Shown one piece after another: positions 1 to 10,500 of a stretch of DNA of 64,000 bases. The DNA is taken from assembly GCA_913058345.1 (NCBI GenBank), contig CAJXQR010000002.1, positions 1-64,000 of the forward strand, read 5' to 3'. The notes below the pieces were generated by a model, which saw only the letters and a program-made list of their open reading frames with translations, did not search any database and was not told the origin of the DNA. The DNA is from an uncultured Gammaproteobacteria bacterium (GTDB lineage: Bacteria; Pseudomonadota; Gammaproteobacteria; Pseudomonadales; Porticoccaceae). Position 1 is the first letter of the stretch. Each line of letters opens with the position of its first letter. The position numbers and the translations under genes were made by a program.

Positions 1-1986
1 ATCAATGACTGGGGTTTACTGTTGCCGGGTTTTCTCTTTGTGACCAGTATTAGCGATGCCAATGGTAACGTCATCAACAGCACGCGTCCCTTTGAAAAAC
101 ACAATATCGCCGAACAGAGCTACTTTCAGCAACAATTTGAATTCGATCAACTGGCCACCAGCCAGCCCTGGCAAGACCCTTATACCAAGACGTGGAACTT
201 AACATTTAGTCGCAGAATCAATGATTCGACGGGGGGCTTCGCCGGTATCGCTTACACTTCAGTTGAGGCCAGCTACTTTGTCAGTGGTTACGAAGAATCC
301 CAACTTGGCAAAGAGGGTGTACTTGGCATTATTGGCACCGACGGTATGTTTCGCGTACGCCGCAGCGGCGAACAGATCGTCTCCGGGGAACAGGCTGACT
401 ACAACCAGCTTATTCCCGATAACGAGGATCTTGAAGACCTTGAGGAACTTGACGTTAAGCTCCAAAATAACAGCTGGGATCAAGTTAAACGCTATACCGT
501 CGCCAGCCAGCTCTTTGAATTCCCTCTAGCAGTCGTCCTTGGCCTCTCCGAAAGAGAACACATGCAAGAAGCGACCGAACTCAAGCGTGCCTATTTACTT
601 CGCGCTTCAGCCGCAAGCGTCGTCATAACTCTGATTTTCCTCGTGCTCTTGCGACTCAGCTTACAATTAAAACAAAGCCGTCAAAAAGCGTTAGAAGAGC
701 ATATTGCCCACGCTCAAAAAGTTGAACACCTGGCCTTTCACGATAGCCTCACCAGTCTGCCCAACCGTAGTTTTTTTAGCCAATTACTCAGCCATGGCAT
801 TGCCGAAGCCAGACGTTATGATCGGCTTTTGGCTCTGTTATTTCTTGACCTGGATCGTTTTAAAATTATTAATGATACTCTGGGCCACGACGCCGGTGAT
901 GAGTTGCTGAAAGAAGTCGCTCGACGTCTGACCGAAGCCCTGCGGGAAACGGATACCGTAGCCCGCCTTGGGGGCGATGAGTTCGTCGTCCTACTACCTG
1001 AAATGAACGACGAAAAGCAACTCAGCGCGGTGGCGAAAAAAATTCTCAGTACCGTTGGCAAACCCTTTCATCTGGCCGGACAAGACTTGCGTATAACGGT
1101 CAGTATTGGCATCAGCGTCTTTCCCCTCGACGGAGAAGACGAGCAAACCCTGGTGAAAAATGCCGATATTGCTATGTATCATGCCAAGGAGGGAGGCAAA
1201 AATAATTACTGCTTTTATTCCGAGGAGCTCAGTGCTGATTCACTCGAGAGGCTGGCGCTTGAATCCAGTCTGCGTCTAGCAGTGGATCGCAATGAATTTG
1301 TATTGCACTATCAGGAAAAGCACGATTTGCGCAGTGGCAAAATTACCGGAGCCGAAGCACTGCTGCGCTGGCAACACCCCAGCCTTGGCCTAATCCAACC
1401 TATGCAGTTCCTACCTCTGGCTGAAGAGACAGGGCTGATCATCCCCATTGGTAAATGGGTGATTGAGACCGCTTGTAAGCAAGCCAATAAATGGTTAGAA
1501 GACGGTTTGCCGCCGCGCTGTATTTCGGTCAACCTGACAGAGCGCCAATTCACCGATCCCCATTTAATCAGTGATATCGCCAATATACTGCAGTCTACCG
1601 CGATCAAACCCGCTCAACTTGAGCTGGAAATCAGCGAAAGCCTCCTGCTCAGTAACTTTGACCGAGCCCTTGAAACACTGAGCAAAATTAAAGAGCTGGG
1701 TGTGCGCATCGCCATCGACAATTTTGGTACCAGTTACACCTCGTTGTCGACGCTGGAGAAATTTCACTTCGACACCCTGAAAATCGACGGCTCAGTGATT
1801 CGCGATATCGCCAACGAGCCCTCCGATAAACAACTGACAGAAGCCATTATATCGGTGGGCAGAACGATGGCGATGACCATTGTCGCCGAGGGCGTAGAAA
1901 CTCAGGAACAGGCCGAGTTCCTTCTTGACAGCTCCTGCGATCAGGTGCAGGGCTTTTACTTTGATAAGCCCAAATCCCCGCATTAA
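1..1986 (+). CDS. Membrane GGDEF–EAL protein, 5' end missing
   Basis: The reading frame is open from base 1, so the gene starts outside the window. About 190 residues of a periplasmic, dCACHE-like sensor come first, then one membrane helix (about 600-660), a GGDEF domain and an EAL domain. The GGDEF motif is intact (970-984), and an RETD sequence five residues upstream fits an inhibitory c-di-GMP site. The EAL domain has the Glu of EAL (1354-1362), the SVNL Asn, the ELEISE Glu, the LKID Lys and the AEGVE Glu. However, the usual DDFG reads DNFG (1717-1722), so one metal-binding Asp is Asn. It probably makes c-di-GMP in response to an extracellular cue; phosphodiesterase activity is doubtful. 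It converges on the RND gene, 42 bp away. Confidence 0.9.
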   Translation: MNDWGLLLPGFLFVTSISDANGNVINSTRPFEKHNIAEQSYFQQQFEFDQLATSQPWQDPYTKTWNLTFSRRINDSTGGFAGIAYTSVEASYFVSGYEESQLGKEGVLGIIGTDGMFRVRRSGEQIVSGEQADYNQLIPDNEDLEDLEELDVKLQNNSWDQVKRYTVASQLFEFPLAVVLGLSEREHMQEATELKRAYLLRASAASVVITLIFLVLLRLSLQLKQSRQKALEEHIAHAQKVEHLAFHDSLTSLPNRSFFSQLLSHGIAEARRYDRLLALLFLDLDRFKIINDTLGHDAGDELLKEVARRLTEALRETDTVARLGGDEFVVLLPEMNDEKQLSAVAKKILSTVGKPFHLAGQDLRITVSIGISVFPLDGEDEQTLVKNADIAMYHAKEGGKNNYCFYSEELSADSLERLALESSLRLAVDRNEFVLHYQEKHDLRSGKITGAEALLRWQHPSLGLIQPMQFLPLAEETGLIIPIGKWVIETACKQANKWLEDGLPPRCISVNLTERQFTDPHLISDIANILQSTAIKPAQLELEISESLLLSNFDRALETLSKIKELGVRIAIDNFGTSYTSLSTLEKFHFDTLKIDGSVIRDIANEPSDKQLTEAIISVGRTMAMTIVAEGVETQEQAEFLLDSSCDQVQGFYFDKPKSPH

Positions 1987-2028
1987 TTAATTCTGATTTG
2001 CAGCTATAAGCCCAATCGCAGGAGAACC

Positions 2029-4569
2029 CTACCGACCCATTGGTCGGGTCAACAATATCAATTTAGGCAATAACGTTTGTGAGGCCAGCAAGGCGGTGAA
2101 CATTGCCAAACCTGTTAAGAAGCCAAAGTAGACCGAGGGCATAAAGTTGGAGAGCGCAAGAATCGAAAAGCCTACGATAATGATGATCGACGTGTAGTAC
2201 ATGGCGATACCGATGGACTCGTGGCTGCGGTGCATGGTGGCAATATAATCTCGATCTTTAGCGAACTCCTCACGAAAGCGATAAATATAGTGCAGGGTGT
2301 CATCCACCCCAATGCCCACCGTGATAGACGCGATAGTAATGGTCATCATATCCAAAGGAATGCCTGCCCAACCCATTACTCCCAGCACCACACAGGCGGC
2401 AAGGATATTGGGAAAGATGGCAATAAAGGCAATTAATAGTGAACGGAATAAAACCACGAACATCAGCATAATGCCGAGAAATACAGCGCCCAGTGTAATA
2501 ATTTGCGAATGAAAGAGACTTTGCAGCATATTATTATAGAGCACCATCAACCCCGACAATCTAAACTGCTCAGGCTTCAGGCCCACTTCATCCATCAAAA
2601 AGCTATCTATCTCGTCGAGTAGCTGCTGGCGATTTAAGGTACCCTCACTTTCAACGGTGCGCATGGTAAGACGTGTTTCATCCGTCTCATCATTAAGATA
2701 GGGCGCCAGTAAGAAACGGTTCATCTCCGGTGATAGGCTTTTACGCATCACCGCTAGCTCAAAATCATTCATGCGATGACCGGTGAGATCGTTGGCCACA
2801 TGGAAGGCTGTGACCAGAGAATCAATACGCCCAATTTCATCCATATCGTCGAGATAGCTGGTTATTTTTTCCAGTTCTTCCAATCCGCTGCGGCTAAACC
2901 AATAGCTCGGCTTTTGCTGATTGGGATCGTCTTCTCCAAAAGCATCATCGCCAAAAGGATCTTCTTCAAAAGGGTCACTTTCAAAGGGGTCCGCTTCATC
3001 AAAGGGGTCCTCTCCCTCGGGCACACCGAGAGTCTGAGGCATAGCAGCGCTCGCTGGTGCCTGAATAATAATATCCAGCGGCGTGGTACCCCCCAGTTTC
3101 CGGTCGATAATCGATAGACCCTGATAGATTTCAGTGTCTTTTTTAAAGTAGTCAATAAAACGATTATCAACCTGTAATTTGCTAATACCAACGATAGAAA
3201 TAAAGCTGACCACCAGTGACACAACAAGCACTAATGTGCCGTGACGCTCGGTAAAGTTGGAGAAGTGTGCGGGTAACTGTCCACCCTGACTGCCGGCTTG
3301 CACAACCTTTGCCTTACCCAGCACTAGCATGCCTGCGGGAATGACTAGGAAACCGAGTACCAGTGAGACAGCCAGACCAATGGTCATCATCCAGCCAAAA
3401 TCAATCACAGGACGAATGCCGCTCACCACCAGTGAGGCAAAAGCCACGATTGTCGTCAATACCGTGTAAATACAAGGGCGCGCCATAAACCGAACCATGT
3501 CTCGCACCAGCTCTAGCTGGCTGGCGTCAGGCCTTTCATGGTGCAATTCACGATAGCGTACAATGAGGTGAATCGTTAGCGCCATCGTCAGTACCAATAG
3601 CAAAGCGACAAAGTTCGATGAAATAACCGTCAAACGCCAGTCAATCCAGCTCAACCAACCGAGCATCATGACAATCGAAAAACCGCAGGTAACGAGAGGC
3701 AACACCACCCAACGTGTCTGACGAAAAATCACGGCAAGGGTAAGAACGATAAAAAGGGTAATACCGGCACCGAATACCTCGAGATCACCGCGTATAAAGT
3801 CCACCATATCAGCCGTTATCATGCTCGGACCGCCAAGAAAAATCTGCGCCCGGTCTCGATAATCGTCCATCAGCGCTCGTACCGCTGCCACTCGCTCTTT
3901 TGAGACCACCGCTCGCTCCGTGCGATACTCGAGAAATTCCTGGCTAAGGGCTTCCAACTGAACGGCCTCGTCTGTACTTAAACCCTCGGTTTTACGTTTA
4001 TAACGTAGCGCGTCTCGACCGCGTACCAAATCTATATAACGCTGATCGACTTCAATGGAAGCGAGTAAAGCTGTTGTCTGTCCCTCAGGGCCAAGGATTA
4101 GTTTGCGAAACACTGGGCTATTGAGAAACTCTTGTTTTGCCATCTCGCGATCAACACCTTTGGTCAACAAAGTACGCGGGGCATCGTGTAATTGGCTTAC
4201 GGAGATTTTCGGGCTATACAATAGCGGAACATTGATCATCGAGAGGACGTTGACCACGCCCTCGATCTGCTTAAGATCTTCCGTTAAGGCGCTGAGAGTA
4301 GCCAGACTTTTATCGGAAAACAGATCATCATTCTCTAATGGGCTATAGGTCACCACCAAGAAATCACCACTGCCATAACGCTCGTTAATTTCTCGAAAAT
4401 AGTCGAGATCGTCGTCATTTTCCAAGGTCAGAGAATCAGCGGAAGCGTCTAATTTAAAATTGGGCAGCCCCAGAGCCAGAGCAACTGTAACCAGCAATAC
4501 CAGCAACAGCACCAATTTTGGATGCAGTAATACAATGCGCTCGTAAACGTGAAGCAGGCGTTCAGACAT
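2029..4569 (-). CDS. RND-superfamily (MMPL/SSD-type) exporter
   Basis: This 846-residue inner-membrane protein has the two-fold RND layout: an N-terminal helix (residues 15-35), a large periplasmic loop, five to six helices at about 240-420, a second helix near 440 with a second loop, and a closing helix bundle at about 680-840. It resembles the MMPL/hopanoid-transporter/sterol-sensing-like exporters rather than tripartite AcrB pumps, and no membrane-fusion or outer-membrane partner is adjacent. Substrate is unknown; lipids or hydrophobic compounds are typical of the family. An odd feature is an acidic stretch in the second periplasmic loop (residues about 520-552, bases 2915-3015) with repeated DPF units separated by Glu/Asp. 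It is divergent from the dehydrogenase gene at 4753. Confidence 0.88.
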   Translation of the reverse strand: MSERLLHVYERIVLLHPKLVLLLVLLVTVALALGLPNFKLDASADSLTLENDDDLDYFREINERYGSGDFLVVTYSPLENDDLFSDKSLATLSALTEDLKQIEGVVNVLSMINVPLLYSPKISVSQLHDAPRTLLTKGVDREMAKQEFLNSPVFRKLILGPEGQTTALLASIEVDQRYIDLVRGRDALRYKRKTEGLSTDEAVQLEALSQEFLEYRTERAVVSKERVAAVRALMDDYRDRAQIFLGGPSMITADMVDFIRGDLEVFGAGITLFIVLTLAVIFRQTRWVVLPLVTCGFSIVMMLGWLSWIDWRLTVISSNFVALLLVLTMALTIHLIVRYRELHHERPDASQLELVRDMVRFMARPCIYTVLTTIVAFASLVVSGIRPVIDFGWMMTIGLAVSLVLGFLVIPAGMLVLGKAKVVQAGSQGGQLPAHFSNFTERHGTLVLVVSLVVSFISIVGISKLQVDNRFIDYFKKDTEIYQGLSIIDRKLGGTTPLDIIIQAPASAAMPQTLGVPEGEDPFDEADPFESDPFEEDPFGDDAFGEDDPNQQKPSYWFSRSGLEELEKITSYLDDMDEIGRIDSLVTAFHVANDLTGHRMNDFELAVMRKSLSPEMNRFLLAPYLNDETDETRLTMRTVESEGTLNRQQLLDEIDSFLMDEVGLKPEQFRLSGLMVLYNNMLQSLFHSQIITLGAVFLGIMLMFVVLFRSLLIAFIAIFPNILAACVVLGVMGWAGIPLDMMTITIASITVGIGVDDTLHYIYRFREEFAKDRDYIATMHRSHESIGIAMYYTSIIIIVGFSILALSNFMPSVYFGFLTGLAMFTALLASQTLLPKLILLTRPMGR

Positions 4570-4752
4570 ATCTTTCCCTTATTTTAATCGCAGATGTTGA
4601 GATCGATCGATGACACAAAACCGCCATTATGCCTAAGCTATCAACAAACTGCTTTCCTCTACGCAATCAGTCACGTCGCATTAAACAACTATTCCTTTTT
4701 CACCGCACTCGCGTACAGTAATTGGCTCTTATTCACAGCGTAGACTCCACCA

Positions 4753-5724
4753 ATGGCTACTTTGAAGGGTGTTATCCTCGATCGTGATTCATTACATCCG
4801 CACGATCTTGATTTACGGCCACTGCTGGATATCTCCGGCATCGCCTGGCGTAGCTACGCCAACACCACACCAAAACAAACGGCCGAACGCATTGCCCATG
4901 CCAATATTGTGCTCACCAACAAGGTAGTACTCGGCGCAGCCGAGCTTAACGCCGCCGCTCCATTGAAATACATTGGCATACTTGCCACCGGCACCAATAT
5001 CGTCGACCTCGAGCTTGTTCAACAACGACACATCACGATCACAAATTGCACAGCCTATGGCACTGCATCAGTGGTGCAACACACCTGGGCCCTGATCCTC
5101 TCACTCTGCACCCACCTGCAAGACTACACACACGCAGCCCAAGAAAAGTGGCGCGTCAGCCCCTTTTTCTCAGCGCTGGATTACCCCATCACTGAGCTAG
5201 GGAACAAAACCCTCGGTATTATCGGTTATGGAGAACTCGGTCGTGGTGTCGCCACTATTGGTCGCGCCTTCGGCATGCAGGTTGTCAGCGCAAAAATACC
5301 CGGTTGGCAGTCATCAGCAAATAGCGAGATACCGCGTCTGCCTCTGCCGCAATTTTTATCGACTGCCGATGTTGTCAGTGTTCACTGCCCCTTGAGCAAA
5401 GAAACCTGCAACCTGATCGATGCCGAGGCATTAACACACATGAAAAGCAGCGCTCTACTCATTAACTGTGCTCGAGGGGGTATTGTCAACGAACAGGCTC
5501 TAGCTCAAGCGTTGAAACGAGGCCTCATTGCCGGTGCCGGTGTTGATGTCCTGACACAGGAACCACCCATTAACGGCAATATTTTACTCGACCCAGAGAT
5601 CCCTAATCTCATCATCACTCCACATTGTGCCTGGGGTTCCCAAGAAGCCCGCCAACGGCTGGTGAATCAAGCAGCGGAGAAGCTCTGTACATTTGTCGGC
5701 AGCGAACATCGACAAAGTCAATAA
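4753..5724 (+). CDS. D-2-hydroxyacid dehydrogenase (glycerate dehydrogenase-like)
   Basis: This 323-residue cytosolic NAD(P)-dependent oxidoreductase interconverts 2-oxoacids and D-2-hydroxyacids. The Rossmann fingerprint GIIGYGELG lies near residues 155-163. The family's catalytic residues are visible: Arg in NCARGG (about 238), Glu in QEPP (about 267) and His in PHCAWGS (about 290). Length and spacing fit glycerate/hydroxypyruvate reductases (HprA-like), but sequence inspection does not fix the substrate, so no symbol is given. The gene stands alone, divergent from the RND exporter and followed by a 225 bp gap before the HDOD gene. Confidence 0.9.
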   Translation: MATLKGVILDRDSLHPHDLDLRPLLDISGIAWRSYANTTPKQTAERIAHANIVLTNKVVLGAAELNAAAPLKYIGILATGTNIVDLELVQQRHITITNCTAYGTASVVQHTWALILSLCTHLQDYTHAAQEKWRVSPFFSALDYPITELGNKTLGIIGYGELGRGVATIGRAFGMQVVSAKIPGWQSSANSEIPRLPLPQFLSTADVVSVHCPLSKETCNLIDAEALTHMKSSALLINCARGGIVNEQALAQALKRGLIAGAGVDVLTQEPPINGNILLDPEIPNLIITPHCAWGSQEARQRLVNQAAEKLCTFVGSEHRQSQ

Positions 5725-5949
5725 AACAAACACCCATAAAATTTGCGACAAGCCACTAAAAAATGAAGCCTGGCCCTGTAATCATCCCATCGGTTTTGTA
5801 ACCATACACGCAGATGAACAACGAGGCCGGTAACCTACAGGTCACACTAAGTAACTATTTTGCACGAATTTTTTACGTCATCGTTTAGCGATGACTGCCG
5901 ACTGCGCAGACCTGAATAAGTGCTCGTGAAATTTAAAGGAAAGAACTGC

Positions 5950-6852
5950 ATGACTGATTCCAACGCAATTGGTTTTGAATTTATTCAAACACTGAGCGAT
6001 GAATTATCCAAAGGCCAGGTGAAACTGCCCGCTTTTCCTGAAGCTGCCATGCGCATCAAAAGTGCTCTCGAAGACCCCAATATGTCGACTCAGCAAATTG
6101 CCAAACTGGTGGTTTCAGACCCCGTTTTTTCAGCTCGTTTATTAAAAGTTGCCAATTCAGCAGCCCTGAATGTCAGCGGCAATCAAATTAAAGACATCCC
6201 CACCGCCATCACTCGCATGGGTTTTAAAATGGCTCACAGTATTGCCGTCTCCATCGCCATGGATCAGGTGATGAACGCACCTGCGAATCCAGCCCTGGCT
6301 AAACAATTCCACCAGCTCTGGCAGCACAGTATCACTGTGGCTGCGTTCTCTTTTGTCATCAGTAAAAAGCAGGCTCGACACCCAAACTTGAGGAAAAATA
6401 AGATCAACCCCGACGAGGCCATGCTCGCCGGCCTAATGCACGATATCGGCAAGACCTACATCCTCACCCGTGCTGAAAGCTATCCCGCACTGATTGAAGA
6501 TCCCCAGGCCCTCGAGCGCGTCATGCTCGACTGGCATACAGGTATTGGTAGCGCAATTATTGAAAACTGGGCCTTCGACGAGGCAATGACAAATGTCGCT
6601 GATGAGCACGAGTTGTACGACCGCGAGCCCTTTAAGCCGGGTCACGCAACGGATCTCACCGATGTAGTGCTAGTCGCAAATCTCATGGCCCACCTCATTG
6701 AAGAAGGGGAGGAAGCCAATGAACAGGAGCACCTTAATGAGTGGCGGCAAATCCCGGCCTTTAACCGTCTGGGTCTCGATGATGCCACTATTAGTGAAAT
6801 AAAGGATAGCTCGAGAGAAGAAATCGACTCTATCATTTCCGCTCTCGGTTAG
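5950..6852 (+). CDS. HDOD-domain signalling protein
   Basis: This 300-residue soluble protein is essentially one HDOD domain (about residues 10-220) with a C-terminal extension. HDOD domains are HD-GYP/HD relatives that usually lack phosphohydrolase activity and act in signalling or as regulatory scaffolds. An HD-like pair is present in LMHDIGKTY, but the full HD metal set is not obvious. The ATG at 5950 is preferred over a GTG at 5920 because AAAGGA lies nine bases before it and the HDOD fold begins soon after. It converges on the MOSC gene. With several c-di-GMP proteins in the window a regulatory role is reasonable, but no partner is encoded beside it. Confidence 0.88.
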   Translation: MTDSNAIGFEFIQTLSDELSKGQVKLPAFPEAAMRIKSALEDPNMSTQQIAKLVVSDPVFSARLLKVANSAALNVSGNQIKDIPTAITRMGFKMAHSIAVSIAMDQVMNAPANPALAKQFHQLWQHSITVAAFSFVISKKQARHPNLRKNKINPDEAMLAGLMHDIGKTYILTRAESYPALIEDPQALERVMLDWHTGIGSAIIENWAFDEAMTNVADEHELYDREPFKPGHATDLTDVVLVANLMAHLIEEGEEANEQEHLNEWRQIPAFNRLGLDDATISEIKDSSREEIDSIISALG

Positions 6853-6944
6853 CGGTGGTCTCTCGTTCATCTTCGCCGCCAGAATCACTTTTGACATCGT
6901 TTTTTAAAACGCCTCTCAAACAGCCCTGAACAGACATCCTGTCG

Positions 6945-7457
6945 CTAGACCGAAACGTCCGCAATAACATCGCCAACGTGAATCACACCACTTGTCATAA
7001 TATCGGCTCTTAATCCGCTCCTACCGGCCAGTGCGGCCATCACCCCGGAGCGCGTTAGTGTGTCGAGGTAGAGACAGGGCTCGCAAAGGCGCACACCGTA
7101 TAGGATCACCTCCCCCAGGCGAAAAAACTGTCCCACCCTGTCATTCAAACGAAAGTCCCGAGTAACAATATTGCGTCGAGCCTGCGCTGCGCTAATAGCA
7201 CACGATGCCGGTAACGACGCCAGCACCTCAGCTTCAATTAATGTCACATCTCGACCCTGGCCGGGCCAATGGGAATAATGACCTCGGCCGTAGAAATAGC
7301 GGTCACCTTTAAGGCCTCTGTCCGCCACAGCCTGCACCTCTGACAAACTCACCATTTCGCCGCTGGCGCAGCTGGCAATCAATAGACCCTCTACTCGCCC
7401 TTCAAGCACCACAGTCGAGACCTCGTTCAAAAAGTGAAATAGTTTTTTACCAGGCAC
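6945..7457 (-). CDS. MOSC-domain protein
   Basis: This 170-residue protein consists of a MOSC (molybdenum cofactor sulfurase C-terminal) domain. The conserved Cys sits in LCEPCLYLD near residue 128, preceded by the family's NIVTRDFRLND region. Stand-alone MOSC proteins of this size are thought to handle sulfur or Moco-like ligands; the specific substrate is unknown. The frame begins with GTG at 7457. An ATG slightly upstream is in another frame and stops within a few codons. The gene diverges from the large protein at 7512, with a 54 bp intergenic space. Confidence 0.85.
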   Translation of the reverse strand: MPGKKLFHFLNEVSTVVLEGRVEGLLIASCASGEMVSLSEVQAVADRGLKGDRYFYGRGHYSHWPGQGRDVTLIEAEVLASLPASCAISAAQARRNIVTRDFRLNDRVGQFFRLGEVILYGVRLCEPCLYLDTLTRSGVMAALAGRSGLRADIMTSGVIHVGDVIADVSV

Positions 7458-7511
7458 CTGACATAATCGCCTATTGTTATACTCGTGCAGAAAACTGACA
7501 AGGACGCCACG

Positions 7512-10500
7512 ATGCCTGCTCCTCTGATCACCACCTTGCTGTTACTTTTTATAGCGACTATTGGCCATGCCGCCAGCTCTGCAAAGCTGCCAGCCCCTCC
7601 CGCGCTAGCAGCGTGGGAAACCTGGGTATTACGCGATCAAACAGAACACCCTTGCCCACGAATAGCCCAACAAACTGAGCAGCGACGCTGTGTCTGGCCG
7701 GGACAATTGGCGATTAATCTATATCCCGGCGGCGGTGATTTTTTACAAAGCCTCCACGTCGTCGCCCCGAGCTGGGTCATATTACCCGGCGAGAATAAAC
7801 ACTGGCCTCAATCCGTCACCCTTAATAATAAAACGGCAGTTGTACTCGAATTCAAGGGTAAGCCCGCGCTGCGTGTAAATGCAGGTAACTACACGATTAG
7901 AGGGCAATGGCGTTGGCAGAAAACCCCGCAATACCTCAGCGTACCGACAGAGACTGCCTTAATTGAGCTCAGTCACGAAGGAGAGCCCGCAAAGGCAACT
8001 ATCGATCTACAGGGCCGTTTATGGCTCCGTGACCAGAAAACTAAAACATCCCTAAAAAACCTCGAAGACACCCTTCAACTTGCTGTTTTTCGCTCACTTA
8101 ACGACGCTATACCGATGCAACTCGACACCGAGCTGCGCCTTAGCGTGGCCGGTAAACCGCGAGAGATAACCCTCGGTCAGCTCCTGCCCAACAATGCCGA
8201 AACTCTGCATTTTGAATCACCCTTGCCCGCCCGTATTGAACCCGACGGTCGCCTTAAAATACAGGCTCGCGCTGGCCAATGGGTGCTTCGATTGCGTGCC
8301 CGCTATCTCGACCAACCCAGTCAGTTCACCATGCGGCGCATGGATAAAGACTGGCCGGCGCAAGAGATCTGGAGCTTCCGTGCCGCCCCTCATCTACGCG
8401 GTGTTAAGCCTGTGGGGCTGCCCGCCATCGACCCCTCGCAAATCGACATCCCCCCACGCTTCGCTAAATTGCCCACCTTTCTGATGACTCCGGATGCCAC
8501 GCTTGAGCTGCAGGAACAATACCGGGGCGACGCCTCCCCCGCGGCCAATCGCCTCGATTTGCAACGCACCCTATGGCTCGATTTCGACGGCACTGGCGCT
8601 ACCAGTAAAGATCATATTCGCGGCACCATGACCCACGGCTGGCGCCTACAGGCCTCACCCAACTTACAACTGGGTCGTGTTGTCTCTAACGGCAGCCCTC
8701 AGCTGGTGACACAAATGGAGGGGGAAACGGGCTCCGGTATTGAAATTCGTCAATCTCAGGTCGATGTTGAGGCGATTAACCGCATCGACTCACTAGCCAC
8801 TATTTCTGCCAATGGCTGGCTCCATGACCTCGATAGCGTTGCAATCACTTTACAACTGCCTCCCGGCTGGCAACTGTGGCACGCAGGTGGCCCTGACAGT
8901 GTTTCCCAGTCCTGGCTATCACGTTGGGATTTATGGGACGCCTTTATTTGCCTATTAATTGTGGCCGCACTTCTGCGCGCACTAAGCTGGCACTGGGCAT
9001 TGATTGGTGCGATAACGCTCGCCTTGACCTATCACGAACCCCATTCACCACTGCTGAGCTGGGTCATTCTCGTTGCCGCACTGCCTCTGCTCAAAGTCTT
9101 ACCTAACGGTAAATTCAAACAATTGACCACCAGTCTTGCCTATCTGGCACTCAGCGCTTTACTGCTTATCATCCTCGCTTTTTCGGTGCAGCAAATTCGC
9201 CAGGGGCTCTACCCTCAACTTGAAATGAATCGCGTTATAAACTCATCGTATTCTGCTTACTCTCAGGCACCGGCACACTTCGCCCGAAGCCTCCCGGAAA
9301 AGGCACGCGGAGAGTCGGCTCTCAGCGAGTTGGATTCCAGCGCTTCGACAGTGCTTGAACAAAAGGTCGTTCGCCAGCGTTACCGCCCCAGTGACAATGT
9401 ACAAACTGGACCGGGTGAGCCCGACTGGCAATGGCAGCAAGTCCACCTGCGTTGGAGCGGCCCGGTGAGTATTGGCGAACCCTTAACACTCTACCTTTCA
9501 CCACCGCTACTGACCCGCTTCCTCAAGTTTGCCCAGATAGCTCTGGTCGCCCTGCTGTTTTACGGGTTGGCTAACCCACTGTTGCGCGAGCACCGTTTAT
9601 TCGGCCGCAAAGGGGAACCCGCGCCGGCATCTGGAGTTTCTTCATATCTACTGCCGGTGCTATGCTTACTGGCAGGCTTAGGGCTGAACGCACCTCAGGC
9701 TCAAGCCCAGGTTCAAGCTCAACCCCCTCTTAAGGGCCCTGAACACAGCCACAGCTTCCCCTCGGAAAAATTACTGCAGGACCTAAAAACAGAACTCCTC
9801 AAAGCGCCCCAATGCGCGCCCCAATGTGCGGCGTTGCAAAACATTGATATCAGCGTCAATCAGCAGCAGCTACGTCTGCGATTGACAGCGAGTGCTGGCA
9901 GTGTAGTCGCCTTCCCTCTGCCGCTGCATGAAAGCTGGCAGGCGCAGAGCATTCTTATTGATAATGAACCAGCAACTCTAGCCAAAGATAAAGGCAAGCA
10001 CTGGGTGCCACTAGAAGCGGGGGTTCACGATGTGGTACTCATCGGCCTAGCTCATGGCGACAACATCAGTATTCCCTTTACCCTGCCACCCCATAACACA
10101 CACGTAGACGCACCGGGCTGGCGAATTCACGGTGTCAATACAGGTCACGTCAGTGGTAACAGTGTGCAGCTCGAAAAAGAGCAAAAACAGGTGCTGGCAG
10201 ACACCTTATTACCCGCACCCATCACACCCTTTGTGCAAGTCGAGCGCCAGCTCAATACCGATATTGACTGGGAGCTGGTAACTACCGTACGTCGTATTGC
10301 CCCTGAAAATGGCAGTATTAATTTGCGCATTCCGTTACTGCCCGGCGAGTCAGTGGTGAGCCAAAACAGTTTGGTCAAAGACCGCCATGTCTTAGTTTCT
10401 TTATCGTCTCAACAACGAAAAGTACAGTGGCGTTCCGTGCTTAAACCCACTGAGGAACTGAACTTAACGGCAACACAAACAGCGAATTGGATCGAAATCT

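Noticed and set aside
2032-2047. Hairpin CCGACC-CATT-GGTCGG at the end of the RND gene
   Set aside because: It lies within coding sequence and has no T-run on either strand; not called a terminator.
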